Positions 8,242-18,192 are shown, numbered from the stretch's first letter. The stretch: DNA of 61,257 bases from Micromonospora globbae (GCF_003610785.1 NZ_RAQQ01000029.1:1-61257); one strand, 5' to 3'. A program made the numbers and translations. Notes: generated from the sequence alone by a model not told the origin.

Positions 8242-9252
8242 ATGGGCGTCGAGGTGGCCGTGCGGGGGCTCACCAAGTCCTTCAATGGCCAGCCCGTCTG
8301 GTCCGACGTCAGCCTCACCCTGCCGGCCGGTGAGATCTCGGTGCTGCTCGGCCCCTCCGGCACCGGCAAGTCGGTGTTCCTCAAGACCCTGGTCGGGCTG
8401 CTGCGCCCCGACCGTGGCTCGATCCTCATCGAGGGGCTCGACCTGCCCCGGCTCTCCGAGCGCGCCCTCTACGAGGTCCGCAAGCTGTTCGGCGTGCTGT
8501 TCCAGGACGGCGCGCTGTTCGGCTCGATGACCATCTACGACAACGTCGCCTTCCCGCTGCGCGAGCACACCCGCAAGACGGAGGCGGAGATCCGCGCCGT
8601 GGTCACCGAGAAGCTGGACATGGTCGGTCTGATCGGCGCCGAGCGGAAGCTGCCCGGGGAGATCTCGGGCGGCATGCGGAAGCGGGCCGGCCTGGCCCGG
8701 GCGCTCGTCCTCGACCCGCAGATCATCCTCTTCGACGAGCCCGACTCCGGGCTGGACCCGGTGCGTACGGCGTACCTCAACCAGCTGATCATCGATCTCA
8801 ACCAACGGACCGAGGCGACGTTCCTGATCGTCACCCACGACATCAACACGGCCCGCACCGTGCCCGACAACATCGGTCTGATCTACCACGGTCACCTGGC
8901 CATGTTCGGGCCCCGGGAGATGCTGCTCTCCAGCACCGAACCGGTCGTGCGGCAGTTCCTCAACGCACAGCGGATCGGTCCGATCGGCATGGCCGAGGAG
9001 AAGGACGCCGAGGAGCTGGCGGCGGAGGCGCAGTCCGGGGCCGAGCTGCCCCCGCTGCCGCCGATCCCGCTCCAGCTACCGCCGTCCGACGGGCGGCCGC
9101 GCCGGGCCGAACGACCGCCGGGGCAGTGGTGCCGTGAGCACGGGGTCACGCCGCCACCCGGCTCGTTCGCGGACGGGGCGGGGGCGTCGCCCCGCGCACG
9201 CGAGCCCGAGCCCGCGGGTGGGCCGGCCGGTACGGGAGGTGGGGCCCGGTGA
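8242..9252 (+). CDS. Mce-system ABC transporter ATPase (MceG/MlaF type)
   Basis: The 336-residue ATPase carries Walker A GPSGTGKSV, Q-loop FQDGALFGSMT, signature SGGMRKR, Walker B ILFDEPDSGLDPV and H-loop VTHD. MRKRAGLARALVLDP and the GSMTIYDNVAFPLREHT segment are diagnostic of MlaF/MceG, which powers lipid transport through YrbE permeases. The last 80 residues are a Pro/Arg-rich extension after the fold, like the C-terminal tail of MceG. A GGGAGGAGG site precedes the ATG. In mycobacteria mceG is usually unlinked; here it heads the operon. Confidence 0.92.
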   Translation: MGVEVAVRGLTKSFNGQPVWSDVSLTLPAGEISVLLGPSGTGKSVFLKTLVGLLRPDRGSILIEGLDLPRLSERALYEVRKLFGVLFQDGALFGSMTIYDNVAFPLREHTRKTEAEIRAVVTEKLDMVGLIGAERKLPGEISGGMRKRAGLARALVLDPQIILFDEPDSGLDPVRTAYLNQLIIDLNQRTEATFLIVTHDINTARTVPDNIGLIYHGHLAMFGPREMLLSSTEPVVRQFLNAQRIGPIGMAEEKDAEELAAEAQSGAELPPLPPIPLQLPPSDGRPRRAERPPGQWCREHGVTPPPGSFADGAGASPRAREPEPAGGPAGTGGGAR

Positions 9253-10019
9253 GCACCGCGGTCGACGTCGTCCGCCGGTCCGGCGAGTTCTTCGCGTTCT
9301 GCCTGGACACCCTGCGTGGGCTCGGCCGCAGGCCCGTGCAGGTACGGGAGTTCGTGCAGCAGGCCTGGTTCATCAGCTCGGTGTCCATCCTGCCCGCCGC
9401 GCTGGTGTCGATCCCGTTCGGGGCGGTCATCGCGCTGCAACTCGGCTCCCTGGTGCGGCAGCTCGGCGCGCAGTCGTTCACCGGCGCCGCCTCGGTCCTC
9501 GCCGTCGTCCGGGAGGCCGGGCCGATCGTCACCGCGCTGGTCATCGCCGGGGCGGGCGGCTCGGCGATCTGCGCCGACCTGGGCGCTCGGAAGATCCGCG
9601 AGGAGCTGGACGCCATGCAGGTCCTCGGCATCGACCCGATCCACCGGCTGGTGGTGCCCCGGGTGCTCGCCTCGATGCTGGTTGCCGTACTGCTCAACGG
9701 GCTGGTGAGCGTCGTCGGCGTCAGCGGCGGGTACGCCTTCAACGTGCTGTTGCAGGGCGGCACACCGGGCGCGTACCTGGCGAGCTTCCAGGCGCTCGGC
9801 CAGCTGCCGGACCTGGTGGTCGGCGAGGTGAAGGCGCTGCTGTTCGGTGCCGCGGCGGCGCTGGTCGCCTCGTACAAGGGGATGACCGCGAAGGGTGGGC
9901 CGAAGGGCGTCGGCGACGCGGTGAACCAGAGCGTGGTCATCACGTTCATGCTGCTGTTCGCGCTGAACTTCCTCGTCACGGCCGTGTACTTCCAGGTCGT
10001 ACCGCAGAAGGGAAGCTGA
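9249..10019 (+). CDS. MlaE/YrbE-type permease, first copy
   Basis: The 256-residue membrane protein has the MlaE-family core (SFTGAASVLAVVREAGPIVTALVIAGAGGSAICADLGARKIREELDAMQVLGIDP). It includes the EL-A-Q-LGIDP coupling helix that contacts the ATPase. Five to six membrane segments are visible. The GTG start overlaps the ATPase stop by 4 bases. Together with the next gene it forms the heterodimeric inner-membrane channel of the Mce importer. Confidence 0.92.
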   Translation: MSTAVDVVRRSGEFFAFCLDTLRGLGRRPVQVREFVQQAWFISSVSILPAALVSIPFGAVIALQLGSLVRQLGAQSFTGAASVLAVVREAGPIVTALVIAGAGGSAICADLGARKIREELDAMQVLGIDPIHRLVVPRVLASMLVAVLLNGLVSVVGVSGGYAFNVLLQGGTPGAYLASFQALGQLPDLVVGEVKALLFGAAAALVASYKGMTAKGGPKGVGDAVNQSVVITFMLLFALNFLVTAVYFQVVPQKGS

Positions 10020-10020
10020 C

Positions 10021-10824
10021 GTGGCGCTGCTGCGACTCCTCGACGGGCTGGGCGGGCAGCTCGCCTTCTACCTGCGGGCGTTCGCCTGGAGCCCGCGCAC
10101 GCTGCGCCGCTACAAGCGCGAGGTGGTACGGCTGCTCGCGGAGATCAGCTTCGGCAGGGGCGCCCTCGCGGTGCTCGGCGGCACCGTCGGGGTGATCTGC
10201 TTCCTCACCTTCTTCACCGGCACCGAGGTGGGATTGCAGGGCTACCAGGCGCTCCACCAGCTCGGCAGCAGCGCGTTCACCGGATTCGTCTCCGCGTACT
10301 TCAACACCCGGGAGATCTCGCCGCTGGTGGCGGCGCTGGCCCTGTCGGCCACCGTCGGCTGCGGGTTCACCGCACAGCTCGGCGCCATGCGGATCTCCGA
10401 GGAGGTGGACGCCCTCGAGGTGATGGGCGTGCCGTCGCTGCCGTTCCTCGTCACCACCCGGATGATCGCCGGCTTCATCGCCGTCATCCCGCTGTACGTG
10501 GTGGGCCTGCTCGCCAGCTACCTGGCCACCCGCACCATCGCCGTCTTCTACTTCGGACAGTCCGCCGGCACGTACGACTACTACTTCCACCTCTTCCTGC
10601 CGCCCGGTGACGTCCTCTGGTCGTTCGGCAAGGTGCTGGTGTTCAGCGTGATCGTCGTGCTCGTGCACTGCTGGTACGGCTACACCGCGAGTGGCGGCCC
10701 GGCCGGCGTCGGCGTCGCCGTCGGGCGGGCGGTCCGGCTGGCCATCGTGGCGGTCAACGTCGTCGACTTCTTCCTGTCCCTGGCCATCTGGGGCGCCACC
10801 ACCACCGTCCGGATCGCGGGGTGA
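10021..10824 (+). CDS. MlaE/YrbE-type permease, second copy
   Basis: The 267-residue protein shows the same MlaE fold as its neighbour. It has an N-terminal amphipathic helix (FAWSPRTLRRYKREVVRLL) and the coupling motif CGFTAQLGAMRISEEVDALEVMGV. The GTG start lies one base after the previous stop (TGA C GTG), giving tight coupling. It is the YrbE-B partner subunit. Confidence 0.92.
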   Translation: MALLRLLDGLGGQLAFYLRAFAWSPRTLRRYKREVVRLLAEISFGRGALAVLGGTVGVICFLTFFTGTEVGLQGYQALHQLGSSAFTGFVSAYFNTREISPLVAALALSATVGCGFTAQLGAMRISEEVDALEVMGVPSLPFLVTTRMIAGFIAVIPLYVVGLLASYLATRTIAVFYFGQSAGTYDYYFHLFLPPGDVLWSFGKVLVFSVIVVLVHCWYGYTASGGPAGVGVAVGRAVRLAIVAVNVVDFFLSLAIWGATTTVRIAG

Positions 10825-12152
10825 GCATGAGACATCGTGTCCTCGGCATCGTGTTCATCGCCGTGCTGACCGCGGCGCTGACCGCCTCGGTGCTGCAGTA
10901 CCGCAAGGCATTCACCCCCGTCGCCTGGGTCACCCTGCACGCCGACCGCGCTGGCCTCCAGCTCACGGAGGGCGCCGACGTGAAGGTACGCGGCGTGCTC
11001 GTCGGCGAGGTGCGTTCGGTGCGCGGCACCGGCCAGGGCGCCGTGCTACGGCTCGCGCTCGACCCGGCCCGCACCGGCCGGATCCCGGCCGACGTGACCG
11101 CCCGCCTGCTGCCCAAGACTCTCTTCGGCGAGCGCTACGTGGAGCTGGTCCCGCCGGCCGGCACGGACGCCGGACCGATCCGCGACGGCTCGGTCATCGG
11201 CCAGGACCGCAGCCGCACCGCGGTGGAGCTGGAGCGGGTGCTGGACGAGGCGCTGCCGCTGCTGCAGTCGATCCGCCCCGACCAGCTCGCCGCCACGCTC
11301 GCCGCGCTCGCCACCGCGCTCGAGGGACGCGGCGAGCAGCTCGGCGCGACCGTCGAGCGGCTGGGCGCCTACCTGCGGGAACTCAACCCGGCGATGCCCA
11401 CGATCACCGAGGACGTACGGAAGCTCGCCACTGTGCTGGACAGCTACGACGCCGCGCTGCCGGACCTGCTCGCCCTGCTGCGCGACGTCACCGTCACCGC
11501 CACGACCGTCACCGACCAGCGCACCCAGCTCGCCGCGTTCCTCGCCGACACGACCGGAACGGCCGAGGTCGCCGAGGGCTTCCTCGACCGGCACGGCGAC
11601 CAGCTCATCCGGCTCGGCGCGGTCAGCCGGCCGGTGCTGGAGCTGCTCGCCACGTACGCCCCCGAGTACCCGTGCCTGGTCGACGGACTCGTCGCGCTGC
11701 AGCCACGGGTGGAGGAGGTCTTCGCGGGCGGGCGGATGCACATCACGCTCGAGGTGACACGCGACGGCGGGCCGTACGAGCCGGGCCGGGACGAGCCCGT
11801 GTACGGCGCGCGGAACGGGCCCCAGTGCCACGGTCTGCCGCACCCGCCGGTACCCGCGCCGGAAGTGCCGGTCACCGACGGTTACGACTACTCGGGCGAC
11901 CGGCCGCACCCGCTGCTGCACGTCGGTGTGCCGACCCGGGAGCCCGCGAAGCAATCCGCTGCCGCGCGGCCCGACCTGCCCGCCGACGGCAGCCTGCCCG
12001 TCGAGATGGGCCGGGCCGGCACCGACGAGGAGCAGGCCCTGGTCAAGCCGCTCGTCGGCGCGCTCACCGGCCTTCTGCCGGAGGAGGTGCCGGACGTCGC
12101 GGTCCTGCTGTGGGGGCCGCTGCTGCGCGGAGGGGTGGTGAACGCCCGATGA
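10821..12152 (+). CDS. Mce family protein, MceA position
   Basis: The 443-residue protein has an N-terminal membrane anchor (residues about 8-27), then the MCE beta-barrel domain (VTLHADRAGLQLTEGADVKVRGVLVGEV...LFGERYVELVPP). A long helical region follows (PLLQSIRPDQLAATLAALATAL to about residue 260), then a Cys-containing C-terminal part (YPCLVDGL, QCHGL) and a disordered tail. MceA-F proteins hexamerise into a needle that conducts lipids across the periplasm-like space. The GTG at 10821 overlaps the permease stop; an ATG six bases later is an alternative. Confidence 0.9.
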   Translation: MSMRHRVLGIVFIAVLTAALTASVLQYRKAFTPVAWVTLHADRAGLQLTEGADVKVRGVLVGEVRSVRGTGQGAVLRLALDPARTGRIPADVTARLLPKTLFGERYVELVPPAGTDAGPIRDGSVIGQDRSRTAVELERVLDEALPLLQSIRPDQLAATLAALATALEGRGEQLGATVERLGAYLRELNPAMPTITEDVRKLATVLDSYDAALPDLLALLRDVTVTATTVTDQRTQLAAFLADTTGTAEVAEGFLDRHGDQLIRLGAVSRPVLELLATYAPEYPCLVDGLVALQPRVEEVFAGGRMHITLEVTRDGGPYEPGRDEPVYGARNGPQCHGLPHPPVPAPEVPVTDGYDYSGDRPHPLLHVGVPTREPAKQSAAARPDLPADGSLPVEMGRAGTDEEQALVKPLVGALTGLLPEEVPDVAVLLWGPLLRGGVVNAR

Positions 12153-13183
12153 CCGGGAAGACCGTCGCCCCGCTGGTGAAGCTGCTGATCTTCGCCACCG
12201 TCACGGTGCTGCTGACCGGGCTGCTGGCACAGACCCTCGGCGCGTTCCCCGCCGGCGGCGTCACCTATCGGGCCCGGTTCACCGACGTCACCGGCCTGCT
12301 TCCCGGCGACGACGTCCGGGTCGCGGGGGTGCGGGTAGGCAAGGTCACCGACATCCGCGTGGTCGACGACAGCGTCGCCGAGGTGGCCTTCACGGTCAGC
12401 GCCGACCTGCCGGTGGCCACCAGCGTCCGTGCCAAGATCCGCTACCGGAACCTGGTGGGCCAGCGCTACCTCGCGCTGACCGAGGGGCCGGGGGACGGCC
12501 GGCCGCTGCCCGCCGAGGGCCTGATCCCGCTCGCCCAGACCACTCCGGCGCTCGACCTCACCACACTGTTCAACGGGTTCCGGCCGCTGTTCACCGCGCT
12601 GGACCCGGACGACGTCAACAAGCTCGCCTACGAGATCATCCAGGTGTTCCAGGGCGAGGGCGGGACCGTGTCGAGCCTGCTGCAACGCACCGCCTCGCTG
12701 ACCAACACCCTCGCCGACCGGGACGCCGTCATCGGCCGCGTGATCACCAACCTCAACCAGGTGCTCACCACCCTCGCCGGCCGGGACGCCGAGCTCGACC
12801 GGACGATCAGTCAGGTGCAGCAGTTCGTCTCGGGTCTCGCCGCGGACCGCACCGCCATCGGCGACGCGCTGACCAACCTCGGCGAACTCACCGACGTGAC
12901 GGCCGGGCTGCTCCAGGACGCTCGACCCCCGCTCGCCGCCGACGTACGGGCACTGGGCGAACTCGCCGACACCCTCGACCGCAACGCCGCCGTCATCGAC
13001 GGCACCCTCGGCCGGTTGCCGGAGCGGTACGAGTCGCTCACCCGGGTCGCCTCGTACGGCTCCTGGTTCAACTTCTACCTGTGCGACTTCGACGGGCGGG
13101 TGGCGGTCGCCGGCCACGCCCCACTCAACCCGGCGACCTTCAGCGCCCCGGCCGCCCGCTGCAGCTCCGGAGGAAGCCGGTGA
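12149..13183 (+). CDS. Mce family protein, MceB position
   Basis: The 344-residue protein starts at an ATG overlapping the MceA stop (ATGA). A single anchor (LLIFATVTVLLTGLLAQTLG) precedes the MCE domain (YRARFTDVTGLLPGDDVRVAGVRVGKV...GQRYLALTEG). A long alpha-helical coiled segment with heptad-like Leu and Asp (TLADRDAVIGRVITNLNQVL) leads to a C-terminal FNFYLCDFDG. The order and size fit MceB of the standard operon. Confidence 0.9.
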   Translation: MTGKTVAPLVKLLIFATVTVLLTGLLAQTLGAFPAGGVTYRARFTDVTGLLPGDDVRVAGVRVGKVTDIRVVDDSVAEVAFTVSADLPVATSVRAKIRYRNLVGQRYLALTEGPGDGRPLPAEGLIPLAQTTPALDLTTLFNGFRPLFTALDPDDVNKLAYEIIQVFQGEGGTVSSLLQRTASLTNTLADRDAVIGRVITNLNQVLTTLAGRDAELDRTISQVQQFVSGLAADRTAIGDALTNLGELTDVTAGLLQDARPPLAADVRALGELADTLDRNAAVIDGTLGRLPERYESLTRVASYGSWFNFYLCDFDGRVAVAGHAPLNPATFSAPAARCSSGGSR

Positions 13184-14160
13184 GATCTTTCCGCGAACGC
13201 AATCCCGTCGTCGTCGGCGCGGTCGGGCTGACCGTGGTCCTGGCAGCCCTGCTGGGAGCCTTTCAGCTCGACCGGCTGGCCGCGCTCACCGGCCGGACGT
13301 ACCAGGCCGCCTTCCGTGACGCGAGCGGGCTCGCCACCGGCAACGAGGTGCGGGTGGCCGGCGTACGGGTCGGCACGGTGACGGCGGTGGAACTCGCTCG
13401 CGGGTCGCAGCCGTACGTGCGGGTCCGGTTCCGGGTCGACGACGACGGCGTACGGATCGGCCGGGACACCGCCGCCACCATCCGCATCAAGACCGTGCTC
13501 GGTCAGAAGTACCTGGCCCTGGCACCGGCCGGACCCGGCCGGCTGCCCGAGGGCGGGCAGATCCCGCTCGATCGTACGGCCGCTCCGTTCGACGTGGTGC
13601 AGGCGGTCACGGGGCTGGCCGACACCCTCGACCGGGTCGACACCGACCAACTGGCCACCGCGTTCCGCACGCTCACCGACACGTTCGCCGACACCCCCGC
13701 CGGCGTCCGCTCGTCCCTGACCGGGCTCTCCCGGCTGTCGCGGACGGTCGCCGAGCGGGACGCGGAGCTGCGGTCCCTGCTCGGCCGCGCCCGTCAGGTC
13801 ACCGACGTGCTCGCCACCCGCGACGAGGAGTTCCGCAAGCTGGTCGCCGACGGCGAGGCGCTGCTGGCCGAGGTCAGCCGGCGCCGGGACGCCATCCACC
13901 GACTGCTCGTCGGCACCGACGAGCTGGCCCGGGAGCTGTCCGGACTGGTGGCCGACAACCGCGCTCAGCTCGAACCGGCGCTGCGCAAGCTGCGCGACGT
14001 GGTGGCCGTCCTGCAGCGCAACCGCGACGAGCTGGAGCGGACCGTCCAGCGGATGGCCCCGTTCGTCACCGCCTTCGCCAACGTGGTCGGCAACGGCCGC
14101 TGGTTCGACTCGTACGTCAGCGGTCTGTTGCAGCCCTACGCGCCGACGGGAGGACGCTGA
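13180..14160 (+). CDS. Mce family protein, MceC position
   Basis: The 326-residue product begins at the GTG overlapping the previous TGA. Anchor residues (VVVGAVGLTVVLAALLGAFQL) are followed by an MCE domain (YQAAFRDASGLATGNEVRVAGVRVGTV...LGQKYLALAPAG). A helical needle region with VAERDAELRSLLGRARQVTDVLATRDEEF comes next. The C-terminal VVGNGRWFDSYVSGLL resembles the conserved end of MceB/MceC proteins. Confidence 0.9.
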   Translation: MRSFRERNPVVVGAVGLTVVLAALLGAFQLDRLAALTGRTYQAAFRDASGLATGNEVRVAGVRVGTVTAVELARGSQPYVRVRFRVDDDGVRIGRDTAATIRIKTVLGQKYLALAPAGPGRLPEGGQIPLDRTAAPFDVVQAVTGLADTLDRVDTDQLATAFRTLTDTFADTPAGVRSSLTGLSRLSRTVAERDAELRSLLGRARQVTDVLATRDEEFRKLVADGEALLAEVSRRRDAIHRLLVGTDELARELSGLVADNRAQLEPALRKLRDVVAVLQRNRDELERTVQRMAPFVTAFANVVGNGRWFDSYVSGLLQPYAPTGGR

Positions 14161-15413
14161 TGCCGCACCCGATCCGAGGCTGGCGCCGGCCGGTGGCCGC
14201 CGCCACCGTGCTGGTGACCGCGCTCGCCGTGGGCGCGGTGCTGTGGCAGCGGCAGGAACCGCAGCGGCGGGTGGTCGCCTACTTCACCCGGGCCGTGGGC
14301 GTCTACCCCGGCTCCGACGTGCGGGTGCTCGGCGTCCGGGTCGGCGAGGTGGAGGCCGTCACCCCGCAGGGGCGGGTGGTCCGGGTGACCATGCGCTACG
14401 ACCCGGCGGTGGCCGTTCCCGCCGACGCCCAGGCCGTGATCGTCCCGCCCAGCGTCGTGAGCGACCGGTACGTCCAGCTCACGCCCGCGTTCACCGGTGG
14501 CGCCGCGCTTCCCGACGGCGCCGAGATCCCGGTCACCCGCACCGCCGCCCCCATGGAGATCGACGAGATCTACCAGGCGCTCGACGACTTCAACCGGGCG
14601 CTCGGCCCGCAGGGCGCGAACGCGGACGGCGCGCTCTCCGACCTGCTCGCCGCCGGACGGGCCAACCTGGACGGGAACGGCGACGACCTTCACGAGACCC
14701 TGGACGGGCTGTCCCGAGCGCTCGACACGCTCTCCGACGGACGACAGGACCTGTTCGGGTCGGTGGCCAACCTGCAGCGGTTCACCACTGCGCTCGCGCG
14801 CAGCGATCAGCAGGTGCGGGGCTTCCAGCAGCAGCTCGCCGACGTGGCCGAGCAGCTCGCCGGGGAACGGGACGAACTGGCCGCGGCCCTGCGCAACCTC
14901 GCCGCCGCGCTGGCCGACGTCACCGCGTTCGTCCGGAGCAACCGCGACGAGCTGACCGGCAACGTCGCCGCGCTGGCCGACGTCACCGGCGTGCTCGTAC
15001 GGCAGCAGAAGGCGGTCATCGACATCCTCGACGTGACGCCGCTGGCCCTCAACAACCTCGCGCTGGCGTACAACCCCCGTTCGGGGACGTTGGACACCCG
15101 GGACAACGTCATGGGCCCGTACGACCCGGCCGGCTTCGTCTGCTCCCTGATCGTCGACCAGCTCCCGGGCACCGAGGTGCCCGAGACCTGCAGGGCGCTG
15201 GCCCAGACCCTGCACGCCCGCGGACTTCCCATGACCGACCAGCTCCGCGGGCTCCTCAAGCTGCCGCCCGGCACCAGGTCGACCGGCTCGACACCACCGG
15301 CGAATCCTCCGGTCAGCTCCTCCTCCGGTGGTGCCGGCCCCGACCTGGTGCCGGGCGGCCCCGGCATCACCCGTGATCTCACCCTCGGCGGCATCCTGCG
15401 AGGTGCGTCGTGA
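14160..15413 (+). CDS. Mce family protein, MceD position
   Basis: The 417-residue protein shares one base with the preceding stop (TGATG). After the anchor the MCE domain reads VVAYFTRAVGVYPGSDVRVLGVRVGEV...VSDRYVQLTPAF. A long helical needle follows (RALDTLSDGRQDLFGSVANLQRFTTAL). The C-terminal 60 residues are Ser/Pro/Gly-rich and probably unfolded, as in mycobacterial MceD. A pair of Cys (VCSLIV, ETCRAL) sits before the tail. Confidence 0.9.
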   Translation: MPHPIRGWRRPVAAATVLVTALAVGAVLWQRQEPQRRVVAYFTRAVGVYPGSDVRVLGVRVGEVEAVTPQGRVVRVTMRYDPAVAVPADAQAVIVPPSVVSDRYVQLTPAFTGGAALPDGAEIPVTRTAAPMEIDEIYQALDDFNRALGPQGANADGALSDLLAAGRANLDGNGDDLHETLDGLSRALDTLSDGRQDLFGSVANLQRFTTALARSDQQVRGFQQQLADVAEQLAGERDELAAALRNLAAALADVTAFVRSNRDELTGNVAALADVTGVLVRQQKAVIDILDVTPLALNNLALAYNPRSGTLDTRDNVMGPYDPAGFVCSLIVDQLPGTEVPETCRALAQTLHARGLPMTDQLRGLLKLPPGTRSTGSTPPANPPVSSSSGGAGPDLVPGGPGITRDLTLGGILRGAS

Positions 15414-16948
15414 GCGCGACGAGCAAGCTCGCACGGCGCGTCGCCGGGAACCGACGGCTGGCTCGCCCCCGCGCCGGGAGGGACAGCGTGAACCGCGCGG
15501 CGGCGAACGGAGGGCGGCGTGCGGTCGGTGCCCGGGTGCGGCGGGCGCTGACCGGCGCACTCGCGGCGCTGCTGCTGCCCGCCGGGTGCGGCCTGCCGGA
15601 GCTGGCCGACCTGCCGCTGCCCGGCGGCGCCCCGGCCGGCGCCGGCTACACCGTCACCGCCGAGTTCAGCGACGTGCTCGACCTGGTGCCGCAGGCCGCC
15701 GTCAAGGTCGACGACGTGACCGTGGGCAGCGTGGAGAAGATCTGGCTGGCCGGCTGGACCGCCCGGGTCCGGCTGCGGATCGACCGCGCGGTGCGGCTGC
15801 CCGCCAACGCCACCGCGGCGGTGCGCCAGAGCAGCCTGCTCGGCGAGAAGTACGTGACGGTGGACGCGCCGCCCACCGGGGCGTCCGGTCGGCTCGCCGA
15901 CGGCGACGTCATCCCGCTGTCGCGCACACAGCGCGGCGCCGAGGTCGAGGAGGTGCTCGCCGCCCTCGGTCTGCTGCTCAACGGCGGTGGGCTGGCCCAG
16001 CTACGGACGATCAACGAGGAGTTGGCCGGGGCGCTGGACGGGCGGGAACCCGCCGTCCGCGACGCGCTGCGGCAGCTCGACACGTTCGTGGGTGGCCTGG
16101 AACGGCAGAAGGCCGACCTGGTGCGTGCCATCGAGGCGCTCGACCGGCTGACCGACCGCCTGTCCCGGCAGCGGCAGGTGGTCGGCGAGGCGCTCGACTC
16201 GCTCGCACCGGGGCTGACCGTGCTGGCCGACCAACGCGCCCAGCTCACCGCCGCGCTGACCGCCCTCGGTGAGCTGGGCCGCGTCGGCACCCGGGTCGTC
16301 AATCGCAGCCGGGACGACACGCTGGCCGGCGTGAGGGCGCTGCAACCGATCCTGGAGCAGCTCGCGCGTGCCGGGGACGATCTGCCGAAGTCGCTGGACT
16401 TCATGCTGTCGTACCCGTTCCCGCCGAACGTCACCGGCGCGATCGTCGGCGACTTCGTGAACCTCTCGATCACCGCCGACCTCGACGCCGCCACCATCCT
16501 GGCCAACCTGGTCGTGGCGGGGCCGCCACCGGAACGTGCGACGGCGCGGCCGTCCGCGCCCGGCTCCCGCCGGCCGCCGTCCGGAGGGAGCCCGACCGCC
16601 CCGCGTCCACGACCCGACGGCCCCGATGACGACGAGAAGCCCGCGCCCGAGGTGCCGCCGTTGACCGGGTGTCTGCCCGACCTGAAGCACTTCCCGTCCA
16701 CCTGGACGCCGCCCACCGACTGCCTGCTGCCGAAGGGCTGCAAGCTGCTGAAACCCGGCTCGGAGGTGCCGCTCGGCGGGTTGATCCTGCCCAAGGGTCT
16801 GGTGCCGCCCGGCACCGCGTTCCCGGCTGGGACGGAACTGCTCCCCGGGACGGTGCTGACCGCCGAGTGCCTGCTGCCGGTGACCGGCGCGGTGACCGGG
16901 CTGATCGGTGATCTGGATGACGTGCTGGGTGGAGGGTTGCTGCCGTGA
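15410..16948 (+). CDS. Mce family lipoprotein, MceE position (LprK-like)
   Basis: The 512-residue protein has a long basic N-terminus, then a hydrophobic stretch ending in a lipobox LLLPAGCG near residue 60, so it is probably lipidated like mycobacterial LprK/MceE. The MCE domain follows (YTVTAEFSDVLDLVPQAAVKVDDVTVGSV...LGEKYVTVDAPP). A helical section leads to a Pro-rich disordered region and a final Cys/Pro/Leu-rich stretch (CLPDLKHFP, DCLLPKGCKLL). The GTG at 15410 overlaps the MceD stop. A second in-frame GTG at 15488 would shorten the unusually long signal and may be the true start. Confidence 0.88.
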   Translation: MSATSKLARRVAGNRRLARPRAGRDSVNRAAANGGRRAVGARVRRALTGALAALLLPAGCGLPELADLPLPGGAPAGAGYTVTAEFSDVLDLVPQAAVKVDDVTVGSVEKIWLAGWTARVRLRIDRAVRLPANATAAVRQSSLLGEKYVTVDAPPTGASGRLADGDVIPLSRTQRGAEVEEVLAALGLLLNGGGLAQLRTINEELAGALDGREPAVRDALRQLDTFVGGLERQKADLVRAIEALDRLTDRLSRQRQVVGEALDSLAPGLTVLADQRAQLTAALTALGELGRVGTRVVNRSRDDTLAGVRALQPILEQLARAGDDLPKSLDFMLSYPFPPNVTGAIVGDFVNLSITADLDAATILANLVVAGPPPERATARPSAPGSRRPPSGGSPTAPRPRPDGPDDDEKPAPEVPPLTGCLPDLKHFPSTWTPPTDCLLPKGCKLLKPGSEVPLGGLILPKGLVPPGTAFPAGTELLPGTVLTAECLLPVTGAVTGLIGDLDDVLGGGLLP

Positions 16949-18192
16949 TCGGACGTACCACGAAGCTCCAGGTCCTCGTGTTCGTGCTGGTGAGCCTGCT
17001 CGGTATCGGGTACGTGGGCGTCCGCTACGTCGGGCTCGGTGACCGGCTGCTCGGCGCCGGGTACCTCGTCCACCTCGACCTCGCCCGGGCCGGCGGCATC
17101 TTCCCCCATGCTCCGGTCACCTACCGCGGCGTGCCGGTGGGTCGCGTCACCGCCGTGGAACTGCGCGACGGGGGTGTGCGGGCCGACCTCCGCATCCAGC
17201 GCGGCGTACGGGTCCCCGTGGCGCTGCGGGCGGTCGTCACGCAGCGCTCGGCCGTCGGCGAGCAGTACGTCGACCTGCGCCCGGACCGGGACGGCGGTCC
17301 CTACCTCACCGACGGTGCGGTGATCCCGGCCGATCGCACCGGCGTTCCACTCGCCCCGGAGACGCTGCTGACGAACCTGGACGCGCTGGTGCGCTCAGTG
17401 GACCCAGAGGACCTGACCGTGGTCGTCAGCGAACTGGGCGCGGCGTTCGAGGGCAACGAGCAGGCCCTGGCCCGCATCCTCGACGCCGGCGACGCGTTGC
17501 TCGCCGACGCCGCCGCGCGGCTGCCCGAGACACTGGCTCTGATCCGCGACGGGCGTACCGTGCTGACCACCCAGGCCGAGTCGACCGAAGCCCTGCGCCG
17601 CTGGTCGGCGGGCCTCGCAGCGCTCGCGGCCACGGTCCGCTCCGCCGACCCGGACCTGCGCCGGCTGCTCGCCGAGGGCCCGCCGGCCGGCGCGGAGCTG
17701 CGGGCGTTGCTGCGCGGGCTGGAGCCGACGGTCGGCACCCTGCTCGGCAACCTCGTGACCACGGGCGGGATCGCCGCCCGGCGTCTGCCCGGCATCGAGC
17801 AGCTGCTCGTGGTCTATCCGATCGCCGTGGCCGGCGGCTTCACGGTCACCCCGGGCGACGGCACGGCCCACCTCGGCCTGGTGCTCAACGTCAACGACCC
17901 GCCCTCCTGTGTGTACTCCGACGGCGAGAAGCGGTGCACCGACCGGGACCGAGCGGCCGGCGGAAGCGTGCGCGGCGCCGGCAACGCCCCCCGCCCGGGC
18001 GGCCCGAAAACTTCTCCGGCATCCGGTGCCGCTGGACCGTCGCCGGCCGCCGTCGTCGGGTACGACCCCGCGAGCGGCCTGGTGCTCGGCTCGGACGGGC
18101 GACCGCTGCAGTTCGGCGGCACCGGCGGGCAGTACCGCACGGCCGGAGACCAGTCGTGGAAGCAGTTGCTGCTCGCCGGGGTGACACCGTGA
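16945..18192 (+). CDS. Mce family protein, MceF position
   Basis: The 415-residue protein starts at a GTG overlapping the previous stop. Its anchor is LQVLVFVLVSLLGIGYVGVRYVGL. The MCE domain is LVHLDLARAGGIFPHAPVTYRGVPVGRV...VGEQYVDLRPDR, the F-type variant with TYRG. Helices follow, then IEQLLVVYPIAVAGGFTV, a conserved MceF motif, with a Cys pair (SCVY, RCTD) and a low-complexity tail. It completes the set of six MCE proteins. Confidence 0.9.
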   Translation: MIGRTTKLQVLVFVLVSLLGIGYVGVRYVGLGDRLLGAGYLVHLDLARAGGIFPHAPVTYRGVPVGRVTAVELRDGGVRADLRIQRGVRVPVALRAVVTQRSAVGEQYVDLRPDRDGGPYLTDGAVIPADRTGVPLAPETLLTNLDALVRSVDPEDLTVVVSELGAAFEGNEQALARILDAGDALLADAAARLPETLALIRDGRTVLTTQAESTEALRRWSAGLAALAATVRSADPDLRRLLAEGPPAGAELRALLRGLEPTVGTLLGNLVTTGGIAARRLPGIEQLLVVYPIAVAGGFTVTPGDGTAHLGLVLNVNDPPSCVYSDGEKRCTDRDRAAGGSVRGAGNAPRPGGPKTSPASGAAGPSPAAVVGYDPASGLVLGSDGRPLQFGGTGGQYRTAGDQSWKQLLLAGVTP